A stretch of DNA of 64,000 nt, from assembly GCF_014201805.1 (NCBI RefSeq), contig NZ_JACHFK010000001.1, positions 744,001-808,000 of the forward strand, given 5' to 3'. The position numbers and the translations under genes were made by a program. Shown piece by piece: positions 28,522 through 37,146 of the stretch (its first letter is position 1; every line of letters begins with the position of its first letter). The notes below the pieces were generated by a model. It searched no databases. It was given only the letters and a program-made list of their open reading frames with translations, and was not told the origin of the DNA. The stretch is from Deinococcus metalli (GTDB lineage Bacteria; Deinococcota; Deinococci; Deinococcales; Deinococcaceae).

Positions 28522-29361
28522 TTAATGTTCGGGCAGCCGCGCCAGCACGTGCCGGGCACGCGGCACCTTGCGGGCGCGCTGGGCCTCGAACTCGTACGGC
28601 TCATTCATCAGGAACCAGTACAGGTCGTGCAGGGTCGTCAGGGCGATGTACGCGCGGTAGCGGGCCAGCGTGGCTCGGTCCGCGCCGGGCAGGAACGACA
28701 GCGCGGCCGCCATCGCGTCGTCCGGGGGCAGCAGGTCCAGCGTGCCGGTCTTGAGCAGGGCCAGGTCGCGCAGCGGGTCGTCGTAAGCGGCCTTGGTCCA
28801 GTCGATCAGCAGCACCTCGCCGCCGTCCGAGATCAGGATGTTGTCCTGCCACAGGTCCAGGTGGCAGAACGACGCCGCGTGCGCCAGCCGCCCGGCCTCC
28901 AGCGGTCGCTCCACCGCCCCGAACAGGTCGTCGAGCGGAAACGCCGCCAGGGCGCTGCGGAAGCGGCGCAGGCGCTGCTCGACCTTGCCAAGGTCCACCG
29001 TGCCGTGGACGTCTCGGTGCAGGGCGCCCAGGGCGGCGCGCAGGCTCGGCAGGGCGCGCGGGATGTCCTCGGCGCGCAGCGGGCGGCCCGCGAAGCGCCG
29101 CATGATCAGCGCCTCGATCCCGTCCGCCTGAACCACGTCCACGACCATGTGCGCCATGCCGGCGCGGCGCAGGTTCTCGGCCTCGCGGGCGTGGTCGCCG
29201 CGGCGGTTGCGGTACACCTTGACCACCACCTCGCCGCCGCGTGCGGCGTACACGCGGCTCTGCATGCCGCTGTCCATGGGCGTGAGCGTGCCGTACCGCG
29301 CCTCCAACTCGGGAAAGTGCGGAGCGGCGTCCGGGCCGGTGCTCGCCGGTGGACGCGTCAT
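28522..29361 (-). CDS. aminoglycoside-phosphotransferase-fold kinase
   Basis: A 279-residue protein with the APH/choline-kinase fold. A lysine in VVVKVYRN sits in the N-lobe, the Brenner catalytic motif reads [11 protein letters not shown], and the metal Asp follows in [17 protein letters not shown]. The catalytic residues are therefore present. Such proteins phosphorylate small hydroxylated molecules (antibiotics, choline, homoserine, sugars). There is no sign that this is a drug-resistance gene. It is downstream of the HD-GYP-like gene (34 nt gap) on the same strand. Confidence 0.82.
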   Translation of the reverse strand: MTRPPASTGPDAAPHFPELEARYGTLTPMDSGMQSRVYAARGGEVVVKVYRNRRGDHAREAENLRRAGMAHMVVDVVQADGIEALIMRRFAGRPLRAEDIPRALPSLRAALGALHRDVHGTVDLGKVEQRLRRFRSALAAFPLDDLFGAVERPLEAGRLAHAASFCHLDLWQDNILISDGGEVLLIDWTKAAYDDPLRDLALLKTGTLDLLPPDDAMAAALSFLPGADRATLARYRAYIALTTLHDLYWFLMNEPYEFEAQRARKVPRARHVLARLPEH

Positions 29362-29395
29362 GTCGGCCGCCCCGGCGGGAGCCCGCCGGTGGCCG

Positions 29396-30403
29396 TCACA
29401 GGTCGAGTTTCTCCAGCTGCGCCACGATCCGCTGGTCCAGTCCACGGCCCGCCTGCGCCCGCACGCGTTCCAGGCCGCCCATGCGGACGTAGGCGTTCGC
29501 GACAGCCACGATGCGCGCATACAGAGGGATGTCCTCGCCAGCCAGCTTGTCGGGTTCGCCCTGACCGTCCCAGCGTTCGTGGTGGTGCCGCACGGCCCGC
29601 TGCGCTTCCGAGAGGTGCCCCACCCCGTGCAGGAAGTTCGCGCCGACCAGCGCGTGGCCGGCCTCGCCGTGGATCTTGCCGATATCGTGCATGGTCGCGG
29701 CGTACCACAGTTCCTCGAGTTCACGGTCGGCCAGCCCGATCTGCGCGCCCAGTTTCAGACTGATGTCCGCGACCGACTGGGCGTGGCCCAGCGCGTCGAA
29801 CTCGCGGCTCTCGACGGCCTCCACGACCGCGCCCGTAATCTGCCGGGCCGCGTGCTTCCAGTCCTCGCGGGAATCCAGGATGCCCAGCAGCGGCGCGATG
29901 GCCGCCGCCCAGCGGGTCACGGCCTCCTGCGCGCTGGGCGTCACGCCCTCGGGGCCGGTGCGGTCAAAGACCATGGCGCCCACGTAGCGGCCACGGTCGC
30001 TGACCGGCACGACCAGCGATAGCGTCACCGCCTGCATGCCGCATTCGGTCAGCAGGGCCTGCGTGTCGGGCAGGTTCTGGTCGTACAGTTCGCGCGCGCC
30101 GTCGGACAGCAGTCGGGTGCGCATGGACGACCACGGGCCGCTCAGCGCGACGCCCAGCAGCGCCTTGGAGTAGCCGTGCACAGCGCCCACCCGGTCCTGG
30201 CCACGGCGCACGATCGCGTAGGCCGACACGCCGCCGCCCAGCAGGCGGGCAGCGTACGCCAGCGCGGCCTCCAGGATGCCCTCCTGGGTGGGGCGGGCCA
30301 GCAGTTCCGCCAGGACCCGCGTGGCGTCACCAGCGTCCGGGGCGCTGCCGCGCGGTTCCGGGACATCGGGCGTGGTGGGGGGTTTCTGGCGACGTCCAAA
30401 CAC
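29396..30403 (-). CDS. GAF-like plus degenerate HD-GYP domain protein
   Basis: A 335-residue protein. Residues about 25-175 look like a GAF sensor domain, and 185-330 an HD-GYP-type domain. The HD pair is present ([14 protein letters not shown]239-D240), as is the His run HHHERWDG (273-280). The signature GYP is GEP (282-284) and the later VADxYD is VANAY, so c-di-GMP hydrolysis is uncertain; it may be an ordinary HD phosphohydrolase or a sensor. The GTG at 30403 is chosen because TATACT lies 8 nt before it. It diverges from the cysteine-cluster gene with only 34 nt between starts. Confidence 0.8.
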   Translation of the reverse strand: MFGRRQKPPTTPDVPEPRGSAPDAGDATRVLAELLARPTQEGILEAALAYAARLLGGGVSAYAIVRRGQDRVGAVHGYSKALLGVALSGPWSSMRTRLLSDGARELYDQNLPDTQALLTECGMQAVTLSLVVPVSDRGRYVGAMVFDRTGPEGVTPSAQEAVTRWAAAIAPLLGILDSREDWKHAARQITGAVVEAVESREFDALGHAQSVADISLKLGAQIGLADRELEELWYAATMHDIGKIHGEAGHALVGANFLHGVGHLSEAQRAVRHHHERWDGQGEPDKLAGEDIPLYARIVAVANAYVRMGGLERVRAQAGRGLDQRIVAQLEKLDL

Positions 30404-30411
30404 GTGCCGAC

Positions 30412-30417
30412 AGTATA
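30412..30417 (-). promoter_or_regulatory. -10 box of the HD-GYP-like gene
   Basis: TATACT on the minus strand, 8 nt before the GTG at 30403. The -10 of the opposite gene starts only 8 nt away. Confidence 0.6.
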
Positions 30418-30424
30418 CGCGCGC

Positions 30425-30430
30425 TAGTGT
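30425..30430 (+). promoter_or_regulatory. -10 box of the cysteine-cluster gene
   Basis: TAGTGT ends 7 nt before the ATG at 30438. The two divergent promoters here must overlap in their -35 regions. Confidence 0.55.
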
Positions 30431-30437
30431 AATGGGC

Positions 30438-31175
30438 ATGCCGCCAACGCCCGCCCGCTCCAGCGCCGACGTGGCCCGCGCCGTCACGCGGGCGTACGAG
30501 CGCTACGGCCGCAAGGCGGACGAGTGGCGCCGCACCTACGAGGCGCGCGGCGGTCGGGTGTACTGCGGCGCGGGCTGCGCGGCCTGCTGCAACATGCCGA
30601 TCCGGGTGAGCCTCGCCGAGGCGCTCGTGACGGCCGCCGCGCTCACGCCGGCGCAGGCGCGGGGCATGGCGGAGCACGCCGCGGCCGTCATCGCCAACGC
30701 ACAGAGCGCCGGCGGCGACGACGAGTACGTGCACCGCCACCGCACCGAGGTGGGGTTCTGCCCGCTGCTGGACCGCGCGACGGGCGCGTGCACCGCCTAC
30801 GCCGCGCGGCCCACGCGCTGCCGCGACACCTTCAGCGCGTTCCCGGCGGTGTACTGCGCGGTGGGCACGCTGGAGACCATGACGCCCCGGCAGCTCGCGC
30901 AGTACCACCGCGACGTGGCCCGCACGCCCGGCACGGACGGCGAGTGGCATTTCATCGCGCCGCTGGAACACCTGTCCGAGCCGATCTGGACGGCGGCGGC
31001 GCGCGCCATGCAGGACGCGTGGGGCGTGCAGGTGTGGGGCGATTACTGGGTGCTGACCACCCTGGCGCGCGACGACGCATTCATGGCGGCCGTCGAGGCG
31101 GGCCGGCCCCGCGACGCGTGGGCGGTCGCCCGGCGCCGGCGCCTCGCGCACCCGACGGTGCTGGAACTCGGCTGA
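30438..31175 (+). CDS. YkgJ-type cysteine-cluster protein
   Basis: A 245-residue protein of the YkgJ/UPF0153 (CxxCxxCC) family, thought to bind zinc or an iron-sulfur cluster. Cys residues are grouped as [13 protein letters not shown] near residue 35-45, then GFCPLL, GACTAY and TRCRDTF. The rest is helical. The function of the family is unresolved. The ATG at 30438 is supported by the -10 box; an in-frame ATG two codons upstream exists. Confidence 0.85.
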   Translation: MPPTPARSSADVARAVTRAYERYGRKADEWRRTYEARGGRVYCGAGCAACCNMPIRVSLAEALVTAAALTPAQARGMAEHAAAVIANAQSAGGDDEYVHRHRTEVGFCPLLDRATGACTAYAARPTRCRDTFSAFPAVYCAVGTLETMTPRQLAQYHRDVARTPGTDGEWHFIAPLEHLSEPIWTAAARAMQDAWGVQVWGDYWVLTTLARDDAFMAAVEAGRPRDAWAVARRRRLAHPTVLELG

Positions 31176-31202
31176 GGTCGGCTGGCAGGCCGTGGACGCG
31201 GC

Positions 31203-31718
31203 TCAGCGGCGCCGGACCTTGCGCACGCCGCGCTTCATGCCGTGGTCCGGGCGCACGCCGTCCGCGATGAGGTGCAGCCACTGGCTCGCGTAGTAGCCCG
31301 CAACCAGGGGCAGCGCCACCTTCACGCTGATGGGCTGCGGCACCTCCGGCAGCGGCACGCCCGGCGCGACGTACCGCAGCAGCCCCACGACCAGCGCGAC
31401 CATCAGGGCGACATACGCCAGGCGGGTCAGCGGACCCAGCACCCAGGAATGCGACAGGCCGCGGTGGCTGAACAGCAGGCCGTACGGGACCCACAGCACG
31501 CCCAGCAGGCCCCAGTGCCGTTTGCTGTCCACCCGGCCCTCCGCGAGGTCCAGGTCCGGCGACAGCAGGAAGGTGCCGACCGCGAAGGCCAGCGTGAACG
31601 CGAGCGCCTGCGCGGGCGTGATGGTGACGAGCTGCTGGCGCGACGCGATCAGGGCGCCCGCGGAGATGACGCTGTACGCGCCGATGTTGATGAGGTTGTG
31701 GACACGGCCGCTCGGCAC
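31203..31718 (-). CDS. DUF2227-like membrane metal-binding protein
   Basis: A 171-residue protein with three to four hydrophobic segments (about 12-30, 42-55, 100-120, 138-155). Conserved-looking polar motifs are SGRVHN at the N-terminus, LLSPDLDL, SHRGLSHS and HLIADG near the C-terminus, which resemble the His/Asp metal-binding pattern of the YdjM/DUF2227 membrane hydrolases. The start is GTG at 31718. The function is unknown; a membrane metal-dependent hydrolase is the best guess. It is convergent with the YkgJ-type gene. Confidence 0.75.
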   Translation of the reverse strand: MPSGRVHNLINIGAYSVISAGALIASRQQLVTITPAQALAFTLAFAVGTFLLSPDLDLAEGRVDSKRHWGLLGVLWVPYGLLFSHRGLSHSWVLGPLTRLAYVALMVALVVGLLRYVAPGVPLPEVPQPISVKVALPLVAGYYASQWLHLIADGVRPDHGMKRGVRKVRRR

Positions 31719-31828
31719 CTGGCCATTGTGCCAGCGCGGCGCCGGCGTGTCACGGCGGGGGCCGGCGCGCGAAGGCCGGCTGGCGAGGCGTTCATCCGTG
31801 GTCAGGTCGCATCCTCCATGCTGGAGGC

Positions 31829-33919
31829 ATGCGCCGTCCCCCTGCTCGACTGACCGCCGGCCTGTTGGTGCTGCTCACCAGTTGCCAGCAGCTCAACTCG
31901 GCCGGACCGGGCCGCTACGCCGTGACGCTGGGCGCCGCGCGTTCCATTCCTGTCGCCGTGCCCTACACGGGCACGTGGACCGTGAGCGGCGTGCCAGCGT
32001 GGGTGAGCGTCAGCAAGACCGCCGGCTCCGGACCGATCTCGTTCACCCTGACGGCCGACCGGGGCGCGGGCACGCCCCTGGCCGCTGACGTGGACGAGTT
32101 GCGGGGCACCCTTACCGTGACCTGGACGGACCCTGGCGGCCGCACCGGCACCGTGCGCTGGCCGGTCAGCGCGGACGAATTCAAGTTAACGGGGCGGGTG
32201 AAGGCCGGCCCGGCCGTCCAGGGAACGGATGTGAGGGTCCGGGCCGTGCCGAACCAGCCGGTCCAGGCGGCCTCGCACGGCATGATCGTCACGTACCGGG
32301 CGGGTGCGGGTCTGGGTGCGCAGGGCGTGACGGCCCGGCCGGACCGGCGGGCGGCGGCCACGCTGTCGGCGCGGGGCCTCGCGGCCGGGGCGACCACCCG
32401 CCTGGGCGAGCGAAGCGCGGCCGTGCGCGTGGCGGACGTGGACGGCGCGCTGCGGGCCTTGCGGGCCGACCCGGCGGTCGAGTCGGTCACGGTCAACCGC
32501 GTGCTGCACACACAGGCCACCGCGCCGACGTTGGCCACGCCGGTCGAGCCGACGGACCAGTTCGCGCCGCTCCAGTGGGCGTATCGGCTGCTCGGGTACC
32601 CGGCCGTGTGGCGGGACATGCAGGACCATCCGTACACGAAGGCGGTCACGGTGGCGGTGGTGGACAGTGGCATCCGCTATGACCACCCGGATCTACAGGG
32701 GCGGCTGTGGACCCCGGGCGAGGGCGCCCTGGACGTGCTGGAGGCCACGGTGGACACCGCGGGCACCGGGAACGGCGACGGCGACGGCCCGGACACCGAT
32801 CCGACAGACCCGTCCACGCCGGGCCGGACGGCCAGCAGCCACGGCACGCACGTGACGGGCATCATCGCGGCCCGCTGGGGCGACAACGGGGCCACTGCCG
32901 GGTGCGCGGCGTGCAGCCGCACCGGGGTGATCGGCGCGACGAACACCGCGAACGTGAAGGTGCTCCCGATCCGCGCGATCGACGCCGAGGGCAACACCGA
33001 CATCGCCCAGGTGGCCGTGGCGGTGCGCTACGCGGCCGGGCTGCCGGTCACCCTGGACGGCACCACGTACACGAACCCACACCCGGCGCAGGTCATCAAC
33101 CTCAGCCTGGGCGGCGCAATCGCCGCGGCCGAGGCGCAGCCCATGTGCGACGCCGTGACGGAGGCCACGTCGGCCGGTGCCCTGGTCGTCGCGGCGTCCG
33201 GGAACGGATACGGCACCACGCCGTACTACCCGGCCGCGTGCCCCGACGCGGTGGCGGTGTCAAGCGTCACGCTGTCTGGAGGAAGCGCGCCGCGCCGCGC
33301 CACGTACTCGAATGCCTACCCGCAGGTGCAGTTGGCCGCGCCCGGCGGCACGGACTACTTTCAGGACGCCACGTACTACAACGGCGCCCGCTGGGACCCG
33401 CGGGGCGACGGCAGCAGCGAGCCCTTCGTGGACGCCATCATCTCGACGGGCTGGGATTACACACGCAACGCCCCGAATTACGAGGTGGAGGCCGGCACCA
33501 GCCAGGCGGCGCCGCAGGTCTCGGCGCTGGCCGCCCTGCTGCTCAGCAAGGGCGTCACCACCGACGCGGCGTCCACCCTGGCACGGCTGACGGGCACCGC
33601 CACGGACCTGGGCGCGGCGGGCCGCGACGACGTGTTCGGCTACGGCATGATCAACCCGGTCGCGGCCCTGGGCGCTCCGCCGGTCAGCGACACGCTGGGG
33701 CTGCGTCTACAGGACGCGCTGGGCCGGGTCTTCCAGCCGAAGCTGGACGCGGTGGGCCGCTTCCAGGCCTACCTGGGCGACGGCACCTTCCGCGTGATCG
33801 GCGGCCGCGACCGCAACGCGAACGGCGTGTACGGCGAGCCCGGCGAGCCGGCCAGCGAGAAGACGGCGGTGCTCGGCGCCGACTCGCCGGCGGTGGACGT
33901 GGGCGACCTCACGCCCTGA
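31829..33919 (+). CDS. subtilisin-like (S8) serine protease, lipoprotein
   Basis: A 696-residue secreted protease. The signal ends in a lipobox (LTSC, Cys19), so it should be membrane-anchored outside. Residues about 30-115 form a beta-rich domain, about 145-230 an I9-like propeptide (GMIVTYRAGAGLGAQ), and 240-640 the S8 domain with Asp in VAVVDSGI (D279), His in SSHGTHVTG (H338) and Ser in AGTSQAAP (S558). An acidic Asp/Gly-rich insert (about 311-330) may bind calcium. A short C-terminal beta domain follows. A CATGCT box 6 nt upstream suggests a leaderless start. Confidence 0.93.
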   Translation: MRRPPARLTAGLLVLLTSCQQLNSAGPGRYAVTLGAARSIPVAVPYTGTWTVSGVPAWVSVSKTAGSGPISFTLTADRGAGTPLAADVDELRGTLTVTWTDPGGRTGTVRWPVSADEFKLTGRVKAGPAVQGTDVRVRAVPNQPVQAASHGMIVTYRAGAGLGAQGVTARPDRRAAATLSARGLAAGATTRLGERSAAVRVADVDGALRALRADPAVESVTVNRVLHTQATAPTLATPVEPTDQFAPLQWAYRLLGYPAVWRDMQDHPYTKAVTVAVVDSGIRYDHPDLQGRLWTPGEGALDVLEATVDTAGTGNGDGDGPDTDPTDPSTPGRTASSHGTHVTGIIAARWGDNGATAGCAACSRTGVIGATNTANVKVLPIRAIDAEGNTDIAQVAVAVRYAAGLPVTLDGTTYTNPHPAQVINLSLGGAIAAAEAQPMCDAVTEATSAGALVVAASGNGYGTTPYYPAACPDAVAVSSVTLSGGSAPRRATYSNAYPQVQLAAPGGTDYFQDATYYNGARWDPRGDGSSEPFVDAIISTGWDYTRNAPNYEVEAGTSQAAPQVSALAALLLSKGVTTDAASTLARLTGTATDLGAAGRDDVFGYGMINPVAALGAPPVSDTLGLRLQDALGRVFQPKLDAVGRFQAYLGDGTFRVIGGRDRNANGVYGEPGEPASEKTAVLGADSPAVDVGDLTP

Positions 33920-33929
33920 CAGTCGGCGC

Positions 33930-34934
33930 TCAGCCGTTCACGTCGATGACGGTGCGCCCCCGCACCCGGCCCGCCAGGATCTCGGGGGCGAGGGCCGGCA
34001 GCTCGCTCAGGCCGCGCACCTGGGTCACGGCGTCGAGGCGGCCGGCGGGCAGGTCGCGCGCCAGGCGCGTCCACGCGGCGCGGCGCCGGGGCATGGGGCA
34101 CGTCACCGAGTCGATGCCCAGCAGGTTCACGCCGCGCAGGATCAGCGGGAAGACGCTGGTCTGAAGCGTGCTCCCGCCGGCCAGACCGCACACCGCGAGA
34201 CTGCCGTGGGTGCGCGTTGAGGCATAGGCCGCCGCCAGCGTGGTCCCGCCCACGGTGTCCACCACGCCCGCCCAGCGCTCCTTCTCCAGCGGTCGGGTCA
34301 GGGCGGTCAGGTCGTCGCGGCCGATCACGGTCGCCGCGCCGAGCGACTTGAGGTACTCGGTCTCCTCTGTCCGGCCGGTGCTGGCCGTGACCGTGTGTCC
34401 GGCCGCCGAGAGCAGCGCCACGGCGGTGCTGCCCACGCCGCCGGCGGCGCCCGTGACGAGCACCTCGCCGTCGCCCGGCGTCAGGCCGTGGTCCTCGAGG
34501 GCCAGGACGGCCAGCATGGCGGTGAAGCCGGCGGTCCCGATGCCCATGGCCCACGCCGCGTCGGTGCCGTCTGGCTGCGGCACCAGCCACTGCGACTGCA
34601 CCCGCGCGAGGGTGGCGTAGCCGCCGTCCTGCCGCTCCCCGATGCCCCAGCCGGTCAGGATCACCGGCGCGCCCGGCGCGTGGGTGCCCGTGTCATCGTG
34701 CAGAACGGTGCCCGCGAGGTCGATGCCAGGGGTCATCGGGTACGTGCGGAGCACGCCGGGCCGGCCGGCCACCGCCAGACCGTCCTTGTAGTTCAGGCTG
34801 GAGTGCGTGACGCGCACGAGCGTGTCCCCGGCCGGGAGATCGGCCGTCGGCACGGTCTGGAGGTCGGCGTGGATGCCGTGGTCGTCCTTGTGGACGCGCA
34901 GGGCGCGGAACGAGTCTGGGATGGGCACGGTCAT
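33930..34934 (-). CDS. YhdH-like quinone oxidoreductase / acryloyl-CoA reductase-type MDR enzyme
   Basis: A 334-residue zinc-free medium-chain dehydrogenase/reductase. It shows HSSLNYKDGLA, TPGIDLAGTV, GWGIGERQDGGYA and the NADPH motif LVTGAAGGVGSTAV, then VDTVGG and LLGIDSV. This set is that of the YhdH/AcuI subgroup, which reduces acryloyl-CoA or quinones with NADPH. The ATG at 34934 has GGAGG upstream and is preferred over one at 34952. It is convergent with the protease and divergent from the leader before the CNNM gene. Confidence 0.92.
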   Translation of the reverse strand: MTVPIPDSFRALRVHKDDHGIHADLQTVPTADLPAGDTLVRVTHSSLNYKDGLAVAGRPGVLRTYPMTPGIDLAGTVLHDDTGTHAPGAPVILTGWGIGERQDGGYATLARVQSQWLVPQPDGTDAAWAMGIGTAGFTAMLAVLALEDHGLTPGDGEVLVTGAAGGVGSTAVALLSAAGHTVTASTGRTEETEYLKSLGAATVIGRDDLTALTRPLEKERWAGVVDTVGGTTLAAAYASTRTHGSLAVCGLAGGSTLQTSVFPLILRGVNLLGIDSVTCPMPRRRAAWTRLARDLPAGRLDAVTQVRGLSELPALAPEILAGRVRGRTVIDVNG

Positions 34935-35083
34935 GAGGAGCCTCCACGGCACGGAACGCAGGAACGGGGTGTGCAGGCAAGGTAGCGTGTTCGGGATCGG
35001 GCGGAGGGCTGATGAATGGAGGGACCCCGACGCGCGGGCTGTCCCTGGAGGTGGAACACGCCGGCCGCCACGCCGCGGCGTGA

Positions 35084-35164
35084 TACACTGCTCGCCGTCA
35101 TGGAGCCTCCGAGTACTGGCTCTTCAAGATCGCCCGGTGAACACCGCCTCAGGGCGGCGTTTTT
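35084..35164 (+). ncRNA. candidate small RNA or leader attenuator before the CNNM gene
   Basis: A TACACT box (35084-35089) is followed by a short stretch with a GAGCC/GGCTC hairpin (35104-35122), then CCGCC-TCAG-GGCGG (35144-35157) and T5, a classic rho-independent terminator. A competing pairing (35131-35135 with 35152-35156, enclosing a small GGT/ACC hairpin) would break the terminator stem. The transcript would be about 70 nt and ends 117 nt before the CNNM start. No known riboswitch class was recognised. The surrounding 34935-35280 holds no gene. Confidence 0.45.
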
Positions 35165-35280
35165 GCTGTGGTGCCCACACGTTCCATCTCTTCCGGTCGC
35201 CGACGCGACGCCGCTGATGCGGGCGCGGGCAGCATGTGCCATGCGGACGGCCGGGGCGCGAGGACGGAGCGCGCCCATAC

Positions 35281-36621
35281 ATGAATGACTACATAGGACT
35301 TCTCGCCCTGCTGGTGCTGGTGCTGCTCAACGGCTATTTCGTGGCCGTGGAATATGCCCTGGTCAGCGTGAGACGCACTCGTATCGACCAACTGGTCGAG
35401 GAGGGCAACGCCACGGCCAGAGCCGTGCAGAAGGTGCTGGGCCGCCTCGACCTGTACATCGCGGCGGTGCAGCTGGGCGTGTCGATGATGAGCCTGCTGA
35501 TCGGCTTCGTGTCGGAACCCGCCATTGAACACCTCGCCGAGCCGCTGTTCGTTCAGGCGGGCCTGCCCGAGGCGTACCAGCGCCCGGCCGCGTTCACGCT
35601 GGCGTTCATCCTGGCGACCACGTTCCACATCGTGCTGGGTGAACTCGTGCCGAAATCGGCGGCGTTGCAGCGCAGCGAGCAGCTGTCTCTGACGCTGGTG
35701 CGCCCGCTGGTCGCGTTCACGGCCGTGTTCCGGCCGGTCATCCTGGGCCTGAACTCGCTGGGCGGTGGGGTGCTGCGCCTGCTGGGGCTCAAGGCGGTGG
35801 CCGGGCACCACACGGCGTATTCGGAAGAGGAGATCCGCATGATCGTCTCGGCGTCCAGCCAGGAAGGCGTGCTGGAGGACTCCGAGAAGGAACTGGTGTA
35901 CAACGTCTTCGACCTCTCGGACACCACCGTGCGCGAGATCATGACGCCGCGCGTGGACATGGTCGTGGTGGACGGCGCGTCTCCCCTGCGCCGGCTGCTG
36001 GAACTGAACACCGAGCACGCGTACTCGCGGGTGCCGGTCTTTCAGGACACGGCCGACAACATCGTGGGCATCGCGCACACCAGCGACATGCTGGCGCACC
36101 TGGGCGAGCTCGACCACATCACCATCGCGGACGTCATGCGGCCGGTGTTCTTCGTGCCGGAGGGCATGAAGATCAAGGACCTGCTCGCCAAGATGCGTGA
36201 GAAGAAGAGCCACCTGAGCATCGTGGTGGACGAGTTCGGCGGCACGACCGGCCTGGTCACGCTGGAGGACGCCCTGGAGGAGATCGTCGGCGAGATCTAC
36301 GACGAGACCGACGAGGAGGAGCAGCCTCAGATCGAGATTCTCGGCGAGGGCCGCTACCTGATGGACGGCAGCCTGACCATCCACGAGGTCGAGGAGCGCC
36401 TTGCCACCGACATCGAGGACGGCGACGCCGAGTACGACACCCTGGCGGGCTTCATGACCAACCACTTCGGCGACATTCCCGAGATCGGGCAGACCTTCAC
36501 CCAGGCCGGCTGGGCCTTCACGGTCCACGACGCCGATCAGCGCCGCGTCACGCGGGTGCTGGTGGAGCGGCAGGCGGCCCACGCGGACGAACCCCTGGAA
36601 CTCGAAACGGCGGAACAATGA
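35281..36621 (+). CDS. CNNM / CBS-pair / CorC-HlyC membrane protein
   Basis: A 446-residue protein of the hemolysin C/YfjD family, implicated in magnesium or cobalt export and homeostasis. A CNNM (DUF21) membrane domain with about four segments (roughly 3-25, 60-80, 100-125, 135-155) is followed by two CBS repeats (about 205-335; REIMTPRVDMVVVDG and TIADVMRPVFFVP) and a CorC_HlyC domain at the end (about 355-440). The ATG at 35281 begins the first membrane helix directly. A terminator-bearing leader precedes it, so expression may be attenuated. Its stop overlaps the cdd start (ATGA). Confidence 0.93.
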   Translation: MNDYIGLLALLVLVLLNGYFVAVEYALVSVRRTRIDQLVEEGNATARAVQKVLGRLDLYIAAVQLGVSMMSLLIGFVSEPAIEHLAEPLFVQAGLPEAYQRPAAFTLAFILATTFHIVLGELVPKSAALQRSEQLSLTLVRPLVAFTAVFRPVILGLNSLGGGVLRLLGLKAVAGHHTAYSEEEIRMIVSASSQEGVLEDSEKELVYNVFDLSDTTVREIMTPRVDMVVVDGASPLRRLLELNTEHAYSRVPVFQDTADNIVGIAHTSDMLAHLGELDHITIADVMRPVFFVPEGMKIKDLLAKMREKKSHLSIVVDEFGGTTGLVTLEDALEEIVGEIYDETDEEEQPQIEILGEGRYLMDGSLTIHEVEERLATDIEDGDAEYDTLAGFMTNHFGDIPEIGQTFTQAGWAFTVHDADQRRVTRVLVERQAAHADEPLELETAEQ

Positions 36622-37067
36622 ACAAGGCAACCGACAATGCGCTGGGCGTCCAGCCCGATCCCCACCTCCTCGACCTCGCGCGCGCGGCCTTTGCCCGGGC
36701 GTACGCGCCGTACAGCCGCTTCCACGTGGGGGCCGCGCTGCGCACGCCGGACGGTCAGGTGTTCCAGGGCGTGAACGTGGAAAACGCCAGCTACGGCCTG
36801 GGCCGCTGCGCCGAGCAGAGCGCCGTGCAGGCCATGGCGAGCGCCGGGGCGCGCTCGTTCACCGACATCGTGGTGTATTCGGAGGCCACGCCGCCGGCCA
36901 GTCCGTGCGGGGCCTGCCGGCAGGTGCTGTTCGAGTTCGCGCCGGACGCCCTCGTGGTGTGCGTGAACCAGCACGGCGACATCGTCAGCGGCTACGTGAG
37001 GGACTTCCTGCCGCACGGCTTCCGGCTGGAGCAGCGGGACGAGGGGCACGAGGTCGGCACGCCGTAG
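36618..37067 (+). CDS. cdd: cytidine deaminase
   Basis: Deaminates cytidine and deoxycytidine to uridine forms in salvage. The 149-residue enzyme has YSRFHVGAAL, NVENASYGL, the zinc/proton-shuttle motif CAEQ (C64, E66) and the second zinc motif PCGACRQ (C97, C100). This is the small tetrameric type with three Cys ligands. It is translationally coupled to the CNNM gene and followed by a hairpin. Confidence 0.96.
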   Translation: MNKATDNALGVQPDPHLLDLARAAFARAYAPYSRFHVGAALRTPDGQVFQGVNVENASYGLGRCAEQSAVQAMASAGARSFTDIVVYSEATPPASPCGACRQVLFEFAPDALVVCVNQHGDIVSGYVRDFLPHGFRLEQRDEGHEVGTP

Positions 37068-37088
37068 AGCGCCGCTGAACACGGAACA

Positions 37089-37114
37089 AGGGGAGGCCAG
37101 AGCGGCTCTCCCCT
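37089..37114 (+). terminator. hairpin after cdd
   Basis: AGGGGAG (37089-37095) pairs with CTCCCCT (37108-37114), with an inner GCC/GGC stem. It lies between cdd and the convergent aceA gene. Confidence 0.6.
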
Positions 37115-37146
37115 GTTGCATGTACGTTGTCCTCTGGACCGTCCGC

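Noticed and set aside
35084..35164. Fluoride, manganese (yybP) or magnesium (M-box) riboswitch
   Set aside because: The leader is too short and lacks the conserved core of each class as far as can be judged by eye.
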